A stretch of 64,000 nt of DNA from Amycolatopsis pithecellobii (GCF_009707865.1 NZ_WMBA01000024.1:38272-102271), one strand, 5' to 3'. Positions 43,679-53,525 are shown, counted from the stretch's first letter. Numbers and translations are program-made. The notes: generated by a model not told the origin, from the letters alone.

Positions 43679-44653
43679 GTGGCTTTGACCGATGAAGGGA
43701 TCTTGAAGGTCGACGGCTTGCTGAGCCGGTGGGTCCGGCTGCCGGGTGGCGTCAAGGCCCACTACATGACCGCAGGTGAGGACGGCCCGGCGGTGGTACT
43801 GCTGCATGGCGGCATCATCGGCTCGTCGGGCACGGCCGGGTGGCGCTTCATGGCGCCTTTCCTGGCGAAGAACGGCTTCCGCGTGTACTGCCCGGACCAG
43901 CCCGCGTTCGGCCTGACCGAGGATCCGCAGGGTTACTACGAGCCGGGTCGCGCCGGGCACGTGGATTTCTGCCATGACTTCACCACGGCGCTCGGGATCG
44001 ACCGTTTCCACCTCGCCGGCAATTCGATGGGCTGTCTCAACACGGTGAACTATGTGGTGGCGCATCCGGAGCGAGTGATCAGCTATGCACTGATCGGCGG
44101 CCGAATCGGGGATCTTCTGCCGGACGAAGAGGAACAGGCACTCCGCGAGAAGCTGAACCATGTGGTGCCGGATATCCGGATCTTCGACGGCACGAAAGAG
44201 TCGATGAAGACCATGATGGAGAGGATCATCCACCGGCCGGCGGCGATCAGCGATGATCTCCTGGAAATGCGGACCCGCGCGGCCAACAACAAGCGCGACG
44301 AGTACGCCAGGCTCACCGTCAAGACATTCGAGCCGGCCACCGGCAGCGACGTGGCGCGCTTCACCACCAAGGGGCGCCTCGACAAGCTGCCGATCCCGGC
44401 GATCTATCTCTACGGCAGGCAGGACGTGGTCTTCCCGGTGGATCTCGGCTACCTGCAGGAAGAACGCCTCCCGAACGTCCAGTTCTTCTTCCCCGACGAG
44501 TGCGGGCACCAGGGGCAGACCGACCAGCCGGACATGTTCAACCAGGTTTTCCTGGAGTTCTTCCGGGACGGGAAGGTCAGCAGGGCGACCGCCGATTGGG
44601 CGGGCGTGTCGAAGAACCGCCCGGAGATCGCCGAATACGTCGCCGCCAGGTGA
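43679..44653 (+). CDS. Alpha/beta hydrolase, meta-cleavage C-C-bond hydrolase-like (BphD-like)
   Basis: 324 residues. Oxyanion region LLHGGIIGSSG, nucleophile Ser116 in AGNSMGC, Asp in YGRQDVVFP and His in ECGHQGQTDQP form the triad; GNSMG is typical of hydrolases that split vinylogous diketones after extradiol cleavage. It probably hydrolyses the ring-opened product from the enzyme at 38,692. GTG 43679 has AAGGGA 8 bases before it; a start at 43568 would lack a ribosome site and add a non-conserved Arg-rich tail. Confidence 0.88.
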   Translation: MALTDEGILKVDGLLSRWVRLPGGVKAHYMTAGEDGPAVVLLHGGIIGSSGTAGWRFMAPFLAKNGFRVYCPDQPAFGLTEDPQGYYEPGRAGHVDFCHDFTTALGIDRFHLAGNSMGCLNTVNYVVAHPERVISYALIGGRIGDLLPDEEEQALREKLNHVVPDIRIFDGTKESMKTMMERIIHRPAAISDDLLEMRTRAANNKRDEYARLTVKTFEPATGSDVARFTTKGRLDKLPIPAIYLYGRQDVVFPVDLGYLQEERLPNVQFFFPDECGHQGQTDQPDMFNQVFLEFFRDGKVSRATADWAGVSKNRPEIAEYVAAR

Positions 44654-44856
44654 GTTCGGCCGCCGGCAGATTCCGGCAGTCCCGTCGATCCGCATCGCAG
44701 CATCGGGCGGGGCTGCCGCGAAGCTGTGCCTTTATATGTCCACAGTAGACGAACTGAGCGGGTTCCATGGATCGGAACGCCGGCCTGGGGAGAGCTACGG
44801 CACAGTGCGAGCGTAATGGCCACACGTGGGGCGCAAACACGAGAAGGGGTGTCCGC

Positions 44857-46209
44857 ATGAGCGCGGCTCTGAATGCGAATCGACTTGACGAGCTGGTGTC
44901 GTTGGAGCGCGGTGAGGTGGATCGGCGCATCTTCTCGGACGCCGAGATCTTCGAGCAGGAGATGACCCTCATCTTCGGCCGGGCCTGGCAATTTCTGTGT
45001 CATGAAAGCCAGATCCCGAAAGCGGGTGACTTCTTCGAGACACCGATGGGCCGCGACAACGTGCTGACGGTCCGTCAGCGGGACGGGTCGATCAGGGCCA
45101 TGTTGAACACGTGCACGCACCGCGGCAATGCCGTGTGCCGCGCGGAGGAGGGCAACACCAAGGCGTTCATGTGCACCTATCACGGCTGGTCGTTCGACTT
45201 GGCGGGGAAGCTGATCGGCGTGCCCGACGTCGAAAAGTTCTACAAGGGTGATCTGGACAAGTCGAAGTACGGGCTGGTTCACGTCGCGCAGCTGGAGAGC
45301 TACCACGGTTTCGTCTTCGCCACGATGGACCCGGCGGCACCCGCGCTGGCGGACTACCTCGGGCCGGCCGGCCGGATCGCGATCGATCTCATTGCCGCGC
45401 GCGAGGTGGAAATCATTCCCGGGGTGCAGAAGTTCACCATCGACTGCAACTGGAAGTTCGCCGTCGACAATGTTTTCGACTGGTATCACGCGCAAGTCAC
45501 CCATATGTCCGCGGTGGCGTCGGGGCTGTTCCCGCCGGCCGAAGGCGAGGTCGAGGTCGGCGGAGCGCGCAACACGCTCGGTGAATCGCTGGACATCCCG
45601 TCGGGCTTGATGGGCAATGGTGTCGACGACCTCGTGCTGGTGTCCGAGTTCGGCCATGCGGCGGCCGGCCCGTCCGTCGACGGTTTGGGTGGCATGCCGA
45701 TCGACACCTCGTGGCGAAAGCGGCCTCAGGCCGTCGAGTGGCTCGGTGAGGTCGGCAGCAAGGTATGCGGCTATCCGAACATCTTCCCCAACGCCTGGCT
45801 CGCCACGGCGGGCGGGCAGCTGGCGCTGCGCGTCCCGGTCAGTCCGAACAGGACGGAGATCTGGTGGTTCAGCTTCGTCGAAAAGAATGCCACGCCCGAC
45901 CAGCGCAAGATGACCGTGATGCTGGCCGGCCACATTTTCGGTCCCGCCGGAATTCTCGAGCAGGATGACGGGGAGAACTGGGCGCAGTCCACCCAGCAGA
46001 CGTATGGCCACCGGAGCCGGCAGGTTCCTCAGCTGCTGAAGATGGGTCTTGGGCGGGGCAAGGTCGTGAAGGAAAACGGCTTGGCCCGTATCGAGGGATC
46101 GACGAGTGAGCATGCGCAGTTGTGGACCTACCACGCCTGGGCGCAGTGGATGAAGGGGCTGGACTGGGACGAGCTGCGCGAAGCGACCATTCCGCCGGAC
46201 ACGCTGTGA
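44857..46209 (+). CDS. Rieske non-heme iron dioxygenase, alpha subunit (system 2)
   Basis: 450 residues. Rieske ligands Cys86, His88, Cys106 and His109 (CTHRGNAVC, CTYHGW); bridging Asp208 and iron ligands His211, His216 in DWYHAQVTH. Distinct from the alpha subunit at 16,288 and closer to naphthalene/biphenyl-type spacing. A 203-base leader separates it from the hydrolase; a GTTCC/GGAAC inverted repeat lies there. GAAGGGG precedes ATG 44857; the frame extends 30 residues upstream without conservation. Confidence 0.92.
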   Translation: MSAALNANRLDELVSLERGEVDRRIFSDAEIFEQEMTLIFGRAWQFLCHESQIPKAGDFFETPMGRDNVLTVRQRDGSIRAMLNTCTHRGNAVCRAEEGNTKAFMCTYHGWSFDLAGKLIGVPDVEKFYKGDLDKSKYGLVHVAQLESYHGFVFATMDPAAPALADYLGPAGRIAIDLIAAREVEIIPGVQKFTIDCNWKFAVDNVFDWYHAQVTHMSAVASGLFPPAEGEVEVGGARNTLGESLDIPSGLMGNGVDDLVLVSEFGHAAAGPSVDGLGGMPIDTSWRKRPQAVEWLGEVGSKVCGYPNIFPNAWLATAGGQLALRVPVSPNRTEIWWFSFVEKNATPDQRKMTVMLAGHIFGPAGILEQDDGENWAQSTQQTYGHRSRQVPQLLKMGLGRGKVVKENGLARIEGSTSEHAQLWTYHAWAQWMKGLDWDELREATIPPDTL

Positions 46210-46246
46210 GCGCACGAAACCCGATTTCAGGAAAGGAATTCCCGCG

Positions 46247-46792
46247 ATGACGGCTGTCCACGAAACCGGGGTGGCCCCGGACTTGCTGGCCGCGATGCTG
46301 CGGCAATACCAGGTGGAGAAGTTCTACCACGACGAGGCGGCGTTGCTGGATGCTCATGATTATGAGCACTGGGTGGAGCTGTTCTCCGAGGACACGCACT
46401 ATTTCATGCCGATCCGGCGGACGAGGCTGCGCCGGGAGCTGCGCAAGGAGTTCACCAAACCCGGTGAGATGGCATATTTCGACGACGACAAGGCGATCTT
46501 GACAGCGCGGTGGAAGAAACTGGCCAGCGGGTCGGCCTGGGCGGAGGACCCGCCGTCACGGACCCGGCATCTCATCACCAACGTGCGTATCACCGAAGAT
46601 CGCGACGACGAGCTGAGCGTGGAATCGAACTTCCACGTCTACCGCACGCGGTTGAAGTCGGACGCCGATTCCTGGGTGGGCTCGCGTCAGGATGTGTTGC
46701 GCCGCGACGGGGATTCCTTTTTGATCGCGAAGCGGCTGATTCTGCTGGAGCAGACGGTTCTGCTCGCGCGCAATCTCAGCACGATGTTTTAG
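46247..46792 (+). CDS. Ring-hydroxylating dioxygenase beta subunit (system 2)
   Basis: 181 residues: VEKFYHDEAALLDAHDYEHWVELF, SEDTHYFMPIRRTRLRRE, SRTRHLITNVRI and SDADSWVGSRQDVLRRD are the beta-subunit blocks. NTF2-like fold, no cofactor. GGAAAGG precedes ATG 46247. It pairs with the alpha subunit 37 bases upstream. Confidence 0.92.
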   Translation: MTAVHETGVAPDLLAAMLRQYQVEKFYHDEAALLDAHDYEHWVELFSEDTHYFMPIRRTRLRRELRKEFTKPGEMAYFDDDKAILTARWKKLASGSAWAEDPPSRTRHLITNVRITEDRDDELSVESNFHVYRTRLKSDADSWVGSRQDVLRRDGDSFLIAKRLILLEQTVLLARNLSTMF

Positions 46793-46882
46793 AAACTGGG
46801 CTCGCCGAGCCCGTGCCGATGGGGGTCTGGGGAATGCGACCGACCTAGCTGCGAAATTCTCACCGACGAGGAGCAGGCGACG

Positions 46883-48178
46883 ATGAAGGTATTGACATGG
46901 CGGAGGCGTAGTGGCTTGGTAGCCGCTTGCGGCCTGCTGGCTGCGGCGGCACTCGCCGCGTGTGGCGGTTCGTCCGGCGGCACCACCAGCGCGTCCGGCG
47001 GCGGTGATTTCGTTCCGACTTCGGCCTCTTGCCAAGGTGATCCGGTCAAGTTCGGGGTCATCTCGGTGCTGACCGGGGACAGTGTCATTCCGTCCGATCC
47101 CTCGGTGGTCAATGGGGCCAAGGCGGCTGCCGCGGCGTTGACCAAGTCGTGTCAACTGGGCCGCCCAGTCGCGGTGATCAGCTGCGACAGCAAGGACGAC
47201 CCGAACCAGGAGGCCGCCTGCGGCCGCAGGCTCGTGAGCGAGAACGTCGTCGCGTTCATGGGATCGGACCTCGGCGCCTCGACCTGGTTCCCGATCACGT
47301 CGGCCGCCGGCATCCCCGAGATCGGCGGCAACGGCCTGTCCAGCGTCGAAGTGACCAGCCCGCTGTGGTACCCACTCGCGGGTAACGTCCATGACGCTCT
47401 CGCCTACGCGACGGTGGCCGCTTCCGCCCTCCAGGACAAGGTTCGCGCCACGGTGCTGCCGCTGGACAACCCGGGAGTTTCGTTCTTCCTCGACTTCTTC
47501 AAGCGGTACACCGAGGGCATCGGCGGCACTTATGCCGGCTCCTTCCCGGTGCCCGCGGACACGGTCGACATGAGCCAGTTCGCCGCGCAGGTGAAGGGTT
47601 CCGGTGCAAACGCGGTCTACCCGATCCTTGCCGGTGACCAGTTCCTCGGCCTGGTCCAGCAGATGGTGGCCCAGGGCAACCCGCTGACCAAGACCGTGGT
47701 CATCCAGCTCGGCAGCGGTGCCACGTGCAAGTTCCTGAAGCAGGTGGGCACGGCAGGCGAGGGTCTCTGGCTCGTCGACTCGGCGTGGCCGGTCGCCTGG
47801 AATACGAAATCCCCCGGGGCGCAGCAGTACATCGGCGAGCTCAATGCGGCCGGGTTGCCATCGGGTTCGTGCGACGTGACCGAGTTCGGCGTGCAGGGCT
47901 GGTCCGCGGTCCACATCATGGCCGACCTGCTCAAGGGATCCCCGGCGCTCGACGCCAAAACCCTGGTGCAGAAGCTGAACACGGCGGGGCCGATCACGCG
48001 GTCGGAATTGCCCGGCACGATCGACTGGAGCAGGAATCCGTTCCCCAACGACCCGGCCCTGTCGAAGCTGCGCGTCGCCTCCAACCAGTTCTACGTTTCA
48101 CGCATCGTCGACGGCAAACCGGTCATGGCGTCCGACGCTCCGGTGACGATCGGGGAAAAGTTCACGCCGAAGAACTGA
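46883..48178 (+). CDS. Branched-chain-amino-acid-type ABC substrate-binding lipoprotein (LivJ-like)
   Basis: 431 residues. Signal segment LVAACGLLAAAALAACGG ends in a lipobox (LAAC), so it is anchored outside the membrane. The body is a type 1 binding protein: VKFGVISVLTGDSVIPSDPS, then SENVVAFMGSDLGASTWFP and a long C-terminal half with NAVYPILAGDQFLGLVQQMV. Liv-type proteins next to aromatic clusters often bind aromatic acids rather than amino acids. It belongs with the fused transporter 54 bases downstream. Confidence 0.88.
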   Translation: MKVLTWRRRSGLVAACGLLAAAALAACGGSSGGTTSASGGGDFVPTSASCQGDPVKFGVISVLTGDSVIPSDPSVVNGAKAAAAALTKSCQLGRPVAVISCDSKDDPNQEAACGRRLVSENVVAFMGSDLGASTWFPITSAAGIPEIGGNGLSSVEVTSPLWYPLAGNVHDALAYATVAASALQDKVRATVLPLDNPGVSFFLDFFKRYTEGIGGTYAGSFPVPADTVDMSQFAAQVKGSGANAVYPILAGDQFLGLVQQMVAQGNPLTKTVVIQLGSGATCKFLKQVGTAGEGLWLVDSAWPVAWNTKSPGAQQYIGELNAAGLPSGSCDVTEFGVQGWSAVHIMADLLKGSPALDAKTLVQKLNTAGPITRSELPGTIDWSRNPFPNDPALSKLRVASNQFYVSRIVDGKPVMASDAPVTIGEKFTPKN

Positions 48179-48232
48179 CGTGCACGCTGCCCCCGAGTTT
48201 CTCGTTTCCCATTTCCTGGAGAAGAGCCTGTG

Positions 48233-51200
48233 ATGACCGAGTTGGCAACGTCATTCGTCAGTCAGCAGACGGTGCAGTTCTCGCTTCTCGGTATGGCCAC
48301 CGGGTCGCTCTATGCGCTCGTCGCATTGGGCATCGTGCTGGCCTACCGCTCGTCGGGCGTGCTGAATTTCTCGGCGGGGTCCGTCGGCGGCGTCGCGGCT
48401 TTCTTCTTCTACAGCATGCGCGACGATCATGGTTGGGCGACCGCACCAGCCCTGGTCACCGCGCTCGTCCTGGCCGCAGCGCTCGGTGCGGTCACCCAGA
48501 TCGTCATCCTGACGTTTCTCCGTCAGGCGTCGCTGGTCGCGAAACTGATCGCGACCCTCGGCGTGATGGCGACCGCACAGGGCGCCGTGGCACTCATCTT
48601 CGGCAACGAGTCGAAGGGACTGCCGAGTTCGGTCCTGCCCGACGACACGGTCCGGATCACCGATCAGATACTGATTCCCCAGGGCCGCCTGATCATCATC
48701 GGGGTCGCGATCGTGCTCGCGGTCGTCCTGAAAGTCTTGTACTCCACCACGTTGTTCGGACTCGCCACTTCGGCCGCGGCGGAGAACCGGCGGGTCACCA
48801 GTGCCTACGGCTGGTCGCCGAGCAAGATCGAACTGCTCAACTTCACGCTCGCAGGCCTGCTGTCCGGTATCGCCGCGATCATGCTCGCGCCGATCATCGG
48901 TCTTGCCGAAAGCACGCTGGCGCTCGCCGTGTTGCCGGCGCTCGCCGCGGCGCTGGCGGGCCGCCTGTCCTCGTTCGCGCTGACCGTGATCAGTGCGCTG
49001 GCGATCGGGGTGGCCACCAGCGTCATCGGGCTCTTCCTGCCGGATATCGCGCGGACGCTCGGAGTCAGTATTCCGTCGGTCACCGGTCTGCCGAACACGA
49101 TTCCGCTGCTGGTGGTCATCTTGATCACCGTGTTCGCCGGCCGGGCACGCCTGCAACGCGGTGAGGCGTCGACGAGAATGCCGTTGCCCGGCGCCGGAAA
49201 GCTCAGGCCGGGCTGGATCATCGGCTCCGGTGTGCTCGTCGTGATCATCGCGTTCACCGTCTCGGACAGCTGGGTGGACGCGATCGTCACGAGCATCGCG
49301 GGCGGCCTGCTGGTCCTCTCCGTGGTGGTACTCACCGGTTATGCGGGTCAGTTGTCCCTCGCGCAGTTCGCGCTGGCCGGATTCGGCTGCTGGGTTGCCA
49401 GCCGCCTCGTCGCGACCCGGGACCTGCCTTTCGGGGCGGCGGTGATTCTCGGCGTGATCACCACCGTCGCGGCCGGGCTCGTGGTGGCATTGTCGGCGTT
49501 GCGAGCGAGGGGAGTGAGCCTCGCTGTCGCGACTCTCGGGCTGGCGCTCATGATCAACGCGCTGATCTTCACCAACGGGGCGCTCACCGGTGGGTTCGTC
49601 GGCACCCTCGTGAAGACCCCGAGCGTGTTCGGCTACTCGCTCGACCCGATCGGCCACGCGGCCCGGTACGCCACGTTCGGCCTCGTCGTCTTCATCCTCG
49701 TCGGACTCATGGTGGCCAACCTGCGGCGCGGTCGCACGGGCCGGCGCCTGCTGGCCGTTCGCGGGAACGAGCGGGCCGCAGCGTCGCTCGGGATCGGCGT
49801 CTACAGCGCGAAGCTCTACGCATTCGGGGTGGCGTCGGCAATCGCGGCGCTGTCCGGGATCGTGCTCGGGTTCCGCCAGCCGCATATCCAGTTCAGCCAG
49901 TTCGACATTTCGGGGTCGATCAACGCTCTGCTCAACGCGGTGCTCGGTGGCGTCGGATACGCCTCCGGCAGCGTGATCGGTGGCGCTCAGACACAGGGCG
50001 GCATCACGACGCAGATTCTCAACGAGCTGTTCCCCGGCAGTTCGAACGTGGTCTTCTGGCTGGAGATCGTCTCCGGCGCCGGCGTGATCCTGTTGCTCCG
50101 TCAGTCCCCGGACGGCCTGGCGGCCCTCTACACCAAGCTGGTCGGCGACCGGCTGCCCACGTTCAAACGGCGCCGGCCCGGCGCCTCGGCGCAGCCGGTG
50201 CCGCGCCGACCGCAGGTGCCGAAGGCACTCGAGGTTCGTAACGTCACGATGCACTTCGGCGGCGTGGTCGCACTCGACGACGTCAGCTTCAACGTCCACC
50301 CCGGCGAGGTCGTGGGCCTGATCGGGCCGAACGGTGCCGGCAAGACCACCATGCTCGATGTGATGACCGGTTTCACCGGTCAGACGGCCGGTTCGGTGCT
50401 CTTCGGGGGCCAAGTGATCGACGGGTGGTCACCGGAGAAGCGGGCCCGAAGTGGTATGGCCCGTTCGTGGCAGAGCGTCGAACTGTTCGAAGAGATGACG
50501 GTCCGCGAAAACCTGCTGGTGGCCGCCGACCGGCAGCGCGCGGGGCATTACCTGCTCGACCTCGTCTGGCCAGGGCGGCAACGGCCGAGCGAAATCCTGC
50601 AGGACGTGGTGGCGGAGTTCGGCCTCGGCCCGTTTCTGGACCTGCGACCGTCGATGCTGTCCCAGGGCACGGCGCGCCTGTGTGGAATCGCGCGGGCGAT
50701 GGTCGCGCAGCCTTCGGTGCTGCTGCTCGACGAGCCGGCGGCCGGTCTGGACACCCACGAGAGCGCGGAGCTGGGAAAAGTGATCCGGCGCATCGCGAAG
50801 GAGTGGGATGTCGCGGTGGTGATCGTCGAGCATGACGTCGAGCTGATCATGGGGCTGTGCGACCGGATCACGGTTCTCGATTTCGGTAAGCAGCTCGCCG
50901 ACGATGTTCCGGCCGCGGTTCGCGAGAATCCGGAAGTCGTGCACGCGTATCTCGGAGATGCGCCCACGGTGGGGCGGCCGGAAAGGGCGGGCGTCGCCGG
51001 CCCGGACAGGTCCACGGCGGTGCTCGAGGTGGAAAACCTTTGTGCCGGATACGCGCGTACCACCATTGTCCGGGATCTCGATCTGCGGGTGGGCCGCGGT
51101 GAGGTGGTCGCATTGCTGGGCACGAACGGCGCGGGCAAGACGACCACGGTCCGGACCCTTGCAGGTGAGTTGCCCAAGCATGGTGGGGTCGTGCGGATCG

Positions 51201-51712
51201 CGGGCTGCGAGGTGGTTTCGGCGGTGCACCACCGGGTTCGGGACGGTCTGGGGCTGGTTTCGGAGGAACGAACGGTATTGATGCGGATGACGGTGGCCGA
51301 GAATCTGCGGCTCAGTCGTGGTGACCGTCAGCTCGCGCTTGATCTGTTCCCGGAGTTGGAACCGCACCTCAATCGCCGGGTCGGCATGCTTTCCGGTGGG
51401 CAGCAGCAGATGTTGTCGCTGGCGCGGGCCTTGTCACGCAAGCCGCGGCTGGTGATCGCCGATGAGTTGTCCTTCGGGTTGAGTCCGCAGGCGGCGGCGC
51501 GGCTGTTGCAGGCGATCCGGGCGGCGGCCGATACGGGTATCGGAGTGCTGCTGGTCGAGCAGCAGGTCCAGCGGGCGCTCGAGGTGGCCGACCATGCCTA
51601 CATCCTGCGGCACGGCCGGGTCGAAATCAGCGGAGCCGCCCCGGATCTGCGCGAAGCGATGTCGGATATCCAGAGCTTGTATCTCACCGGAGAAGGAGTG
51701 AACAGAGTATGA
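48233..51712 (+). CDS. Four-domain fusion ABC transporter: LivH-LivM-LivG-LivF in one chain
   Basis: 1159 residues in one uninterrupted frame. Residues 1-310 are a LivH-like permease (LLGMATGSLYALVALGIVLAYRSSGVLNFS); 325-620 a LivM-like permease (TGYAGQLSLAQFALAGFGCW, LRARGVSLAVATLGLAL); about 664-905 a LivG-like ATPase (Walker A GPNGAGKTT near 699, LLLDEPAAGLD near 830, weak signature LSQGTARLCGIARA); about 930-1159 a LivF-like ATPase (GTNGAGKTT near 962, LSGGQQQMLSLARAL near 1053, VIADELSFGLSP). Normally four genes encode these. A leading GTG precedes ATG 48233. It overlaps the ferredoxin start by ATGA. Confidence 0.93.
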   Translation: MTELATSFVSQQTVQFSLLGMATGSLYALVALGIVLAYRSSGVLNFSAGSVGGVAAFFFYSMRDDHGWATAPALVTALVLAAALGAVTQIVILTFLRQASLVAKLIATLGVMATAQGAVALIFGNESKGLPSSVLPDDTVRITDQILIPQGRLIIIGVAIVLAVVLKVLYSTTLFGLATSAAAENRRVTSAYGWSPSKIELLNFTLAGLLSGIAAIMLAPIIGLAESTLALAVLPALAAALAGRLSSFALTVISALAIGVATSVIGLFLPDIARTLGVSIPSVTGLPNTIPLLVVILITVFAGRARLQRGEASTRMPLPGAGKLRPGWIIGSGVLVVIIAFTVSDSWVDAIVTSIAGGLLVLSVVVLTGYAGQLSLAQFALAGFGCWVASRLVATRDLPFGAAVILGVITTVAAGLVVALSALRARGVSLAVATLGLALMINALIFTNGALTGGFVGTLVKTPSVFGYSLDPIGHAARYATFGLVVFILVGLMVANLRRGRTGRRLLAVRGNERAAASLGIGVYSAKLYAFGVASAIAALSGIVLGFRQPHIQFSQFDISGSINALLNAVLGGVGYASGSVIGGAQTQGGITTQILNELFPGSSNVVFWLEIVSGAGVILLLRQSPDGLAALYTKLVGDRLPTFKRRRPGASAQPVPRRPQVPKALEVRNVTMHFGGVVALDDVSFNVHPGEVVGLIGPNGAGKTTMLDVMTGFTGQTAGSVLFGGQVIDGWSPEKRARSGMARSWQSVELFEEMTVRENLLVAADRQRAGHYLLDLVWPGRQRPSEILQDVVAEFGLGPFLDLRPSMLSQGTARLCGIARAMVAQPSVLLLDEPAAGLDTHESAELGKVIRRIAKEWDVAVVIVEHDVELIMGLCDRITVLDFGKQLADDVPAAVRENPEVVHAYLGDAPTVGRPERAGVAGPDRSTAVLEVENLCAGYARTTIVRDLDLRVGRGEVVALLGTNGAGKTTTVRTLAGELPKHGGVVRIAGCEVVSAVHHRVRDGLGLVSEERTVLMRMTVAENLRLSRGDRQLALDLFPELEPHLNRRVGMLSGGQQQMLSLARALSRKPRLVIADELSFGLSPQAAARLLQAIRAAADTGIGVLLVEQQVQRALEVADHAYILRHGRVEISGAAPDLREAMSDIQSLYLTGEGVNRV

Positions 51713-52017
51713 CCTGGATTCGCGCCTGTGAAGCCGCCGCTGTCGCCGAAGGCGAGACAGCCGTGGTGGAGCGTCCCCCGGCCGCACCGGTAGCCGTCTT
51801 CAATGTCGATGGCGACTTCTATGCCACCGACGACACCTGCACCCACGACCGGTACTCACTTGCCGATGGCTACATCGATGACGACGTCGTGGAATGCCCA
51901 TTGCACATGGCGAAGTTCTGCATCCGTACCGGCAAGGCACTGTCCTTGCCGGCCACCACCGACCTGACGCCATATCCGGTGAAGGTCGAGGGCGGCGTCG
52001 TGTACGTCGACCTGTGA
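51709..52017 (+). CDS. Rieske-type ferredoxin of dioxygenase system 2
   Basis: 102 residues. The cluster ligands Cys44, His46, Cys63 and His66 (CTHDRYSLADG, CPLHMAKF) define a Rieske ferredoxin of the BphA3 kind. It carries electrons from the reductase next door to the alpha subunit. The start is within the transporter stop (ATGA) and the end overlaps the reductase start (TGATG). Confidence 0.92.
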   Translation: MTWIRACEAAAVAEGETAVVERPPAAPVAVFNVDGDFYATDDTCTHDRYSLADGYIDDDVVECPLHMAKFCIRTGKALSLPATTDLTPYPVKVEGGVVYVDL

Positions 52018-53237
52018 TGGCCGAGCCGAGCTTCGTCATCGTCGGTGCGGGCCTCGCCGGGTTGCGTGCCGCCGAGACAGTGCGGGCGGAGGGTTTCGCG
52101 GGCCGGGTGGTGTTGATCGGCGATGAGCCACACCTGCCCTACGATCGTCCGCCGCTGTCGAAGGGTGTGCTCGACGGCTCGCGGAGCCCGGATTCCACGC
52201 GCCTGCGTGACGAGTCGTTCTACGTCGACAACGACATCGACGTGGTGGTCGGCCGGCGCGTCGCGGCGTTGCGCCCGCATGAAGGCACGGTGGAATTGGC
52301 GGACGGCACGATCGTGGCCGCCACGAAGGTGTTGCTGGCCACCGGCGGGCGGCCCCGCACGCTCGCTGTGCGCGGCGCTGATCTGCCTGGTGTACGGCTA
52401 TTGCGCACACTGGACGACGCGGTGGCCGTGGCTTCCGAACTTGATCCGGGTGCCGCGGTGGTCGTCATTGGCGCGGGCTTCATCGGCGCCGAAGTCGCCG
52501 CATCGGCGAGAACCATCGGCTGTGAAGTGACCATGTTGGAGGCGGCACCGATTCCGCTGGGGCGGGCGCTCGGGCCCGACATCGCTGAGCGTTATGGCGC
52601 ACATCATCGTGCTCGGGGCGTCAATCTGCGGTGTGCGATCGGAGTCGACGCGATCGAGGGCACGCGACGGGTCCAGGCGGTCACCACCACCGACGGCGTC
52701 AGGTATCCGGCCGAGGTCGTCGTGGTCGGCATCGGCATCGTGCCGAACACCGAGCTCGCTGACGCGGCGGGAATCACCCTCGGCAACGGGATCGTCGTCG
52801 ACGAGACGTGCCGGACGAGCAATCCCGCCGTTTTCGCCGCGGGCGATGTGGCCGACTTCCACTCGACCGTCGTCGATCGCCGGGTCCGTAGAGAGAGCTG
52901 GCAGAACGCGCTCGATCAAGGTGCCGCAGCCGCGATGTCGATGCTCGGCAAGGGCTCGCGATATTGCGAGACGCCGTGGTTCTGGACTGATCAATACGAC
53001 CTGAAACTGCAGATGGCCGGTACGCCGGAACCGACCGACGACGTTGTGTGGCGGGGAGATCCGGACAGCGGCGAATTCTGCGCCTTCTACCTCCGGGATG
53101 GGATACTGACGGGCGCGGTCGGCATCAACCGGCCCAAAGACGTGCGCGCGGCACTCGCGTTGATCATGGCGCACAAGGCGGTGCCGGCCGAGCTCCTCGC
53201 GGACCCGTCGATCGACCTGCGCAAGGCGACCCGGTGA
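52017..53237 (+). CDS. NADH-ferredoxin reductase, FAD-dependent (BphA4-like)
   Basis: 406 residues. IVGAGLAGLRAAETVRAEG binds FAD, PYDRPPLSKGVL is the family block, VVIGAGFIGAEVAASAR binds NADH, and NPAVFAAGDVADF is the second FAD motif. It takes electrons from NADH to the Rieske ferredoxin, giving a three-component dioxygenase with the alpha and beta subunits at 44.9-46.8 kb. ATG 52017 overlaps the ferredoxin stop. Confidence 0.93.
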   Translation: MAEPSFVIVGAGLAGLRAAETVRAEGFAGRVVLIGDEPHLPYDRPPLSKGVLDGSRSPDSTRLRDESFYVDNDIDVVVGRRVAALRPHEGTVELADGTIVAATKVLLATGGRPRTLAVRGADLPGVRLLRTLDDAVAVASELDPGAAVVVIGAGFIGAEVAASARTIGCEVTMLEAAPIPLGRALGPDIAERYGAHHRARGVNLRCAIGVDAIEGTRRVQAVTTTDGVRYPAEVVVVGIGIVPNTELADAAGITLGNGIVVDETCRTSNPAVFAAGDVADFHSTVVDRRVRRESWQNALDQGAAAAMSMLGKGSRYCETPWFWTDQYDLKLQMAGTPEPTDDVVWRGDPDSGEFCAFYLRDGILTGAVGINRPKDVRAALALIMAHKAVPAELLADPSIDLRKATR

Positions 53238-53525
53238 GCGAGCGCATCTGGGTGATACCGGGGCGAAACGACCGCAAGCACGACCTGATCATCAGCGGCG
53301 GGGAGAACGTCTATCCGACCGAAGTGGAGTCCGTCCTGCTGGACCACCCTCAAACCTGGGCATGTCGTCACTCCGCAGGACCTCATCGAGTTCAGCAGAG
53401 CGGGTCTGGCCGACTTCAAGGTTCCCCGTTCGGTGCGATTCGTCGATGAGCTGCCGACGAGTTCAACGGGCAAGATCTTGCGCCGCCTCGTTCGTGAAGC
53501 GAGCAACGCACAACAAGGCGAGTGA
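53234..53525 (+). pseudogene. Acyl-CoA synthetase C-terminal remnant, deleted and frameshifted
   Basis: GTG 53234 overlaps the reductase stop. After a non-conserved start it reads KHDLIISGGENVYPTEVES, the hinge region of AMP-forming acyl-CoA ligases. At about 53350 the frame shifts and a stretch is missing; then VTPQDLIEFSRAGLADFKVP and LPTSSTGKILRRLVREA, the C-terminal lid with its catalytic Lys, follow to TGA 53523-53525. Confidence 0.8.

Noticed and set aside
44755..44775. GTTCC/GGAAC inverted repeat before Rieske alpha 2
   Set aside because: Only 5-base arms with a 7-base gap and no second copy; too weak to list as an operator.
48251..50413. 720-residue minus-strand frame opposite the fused transporter
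   Set aside because: Very charged, low-complexity translation typical of the antisense of G/C-rich membrane protein genes.
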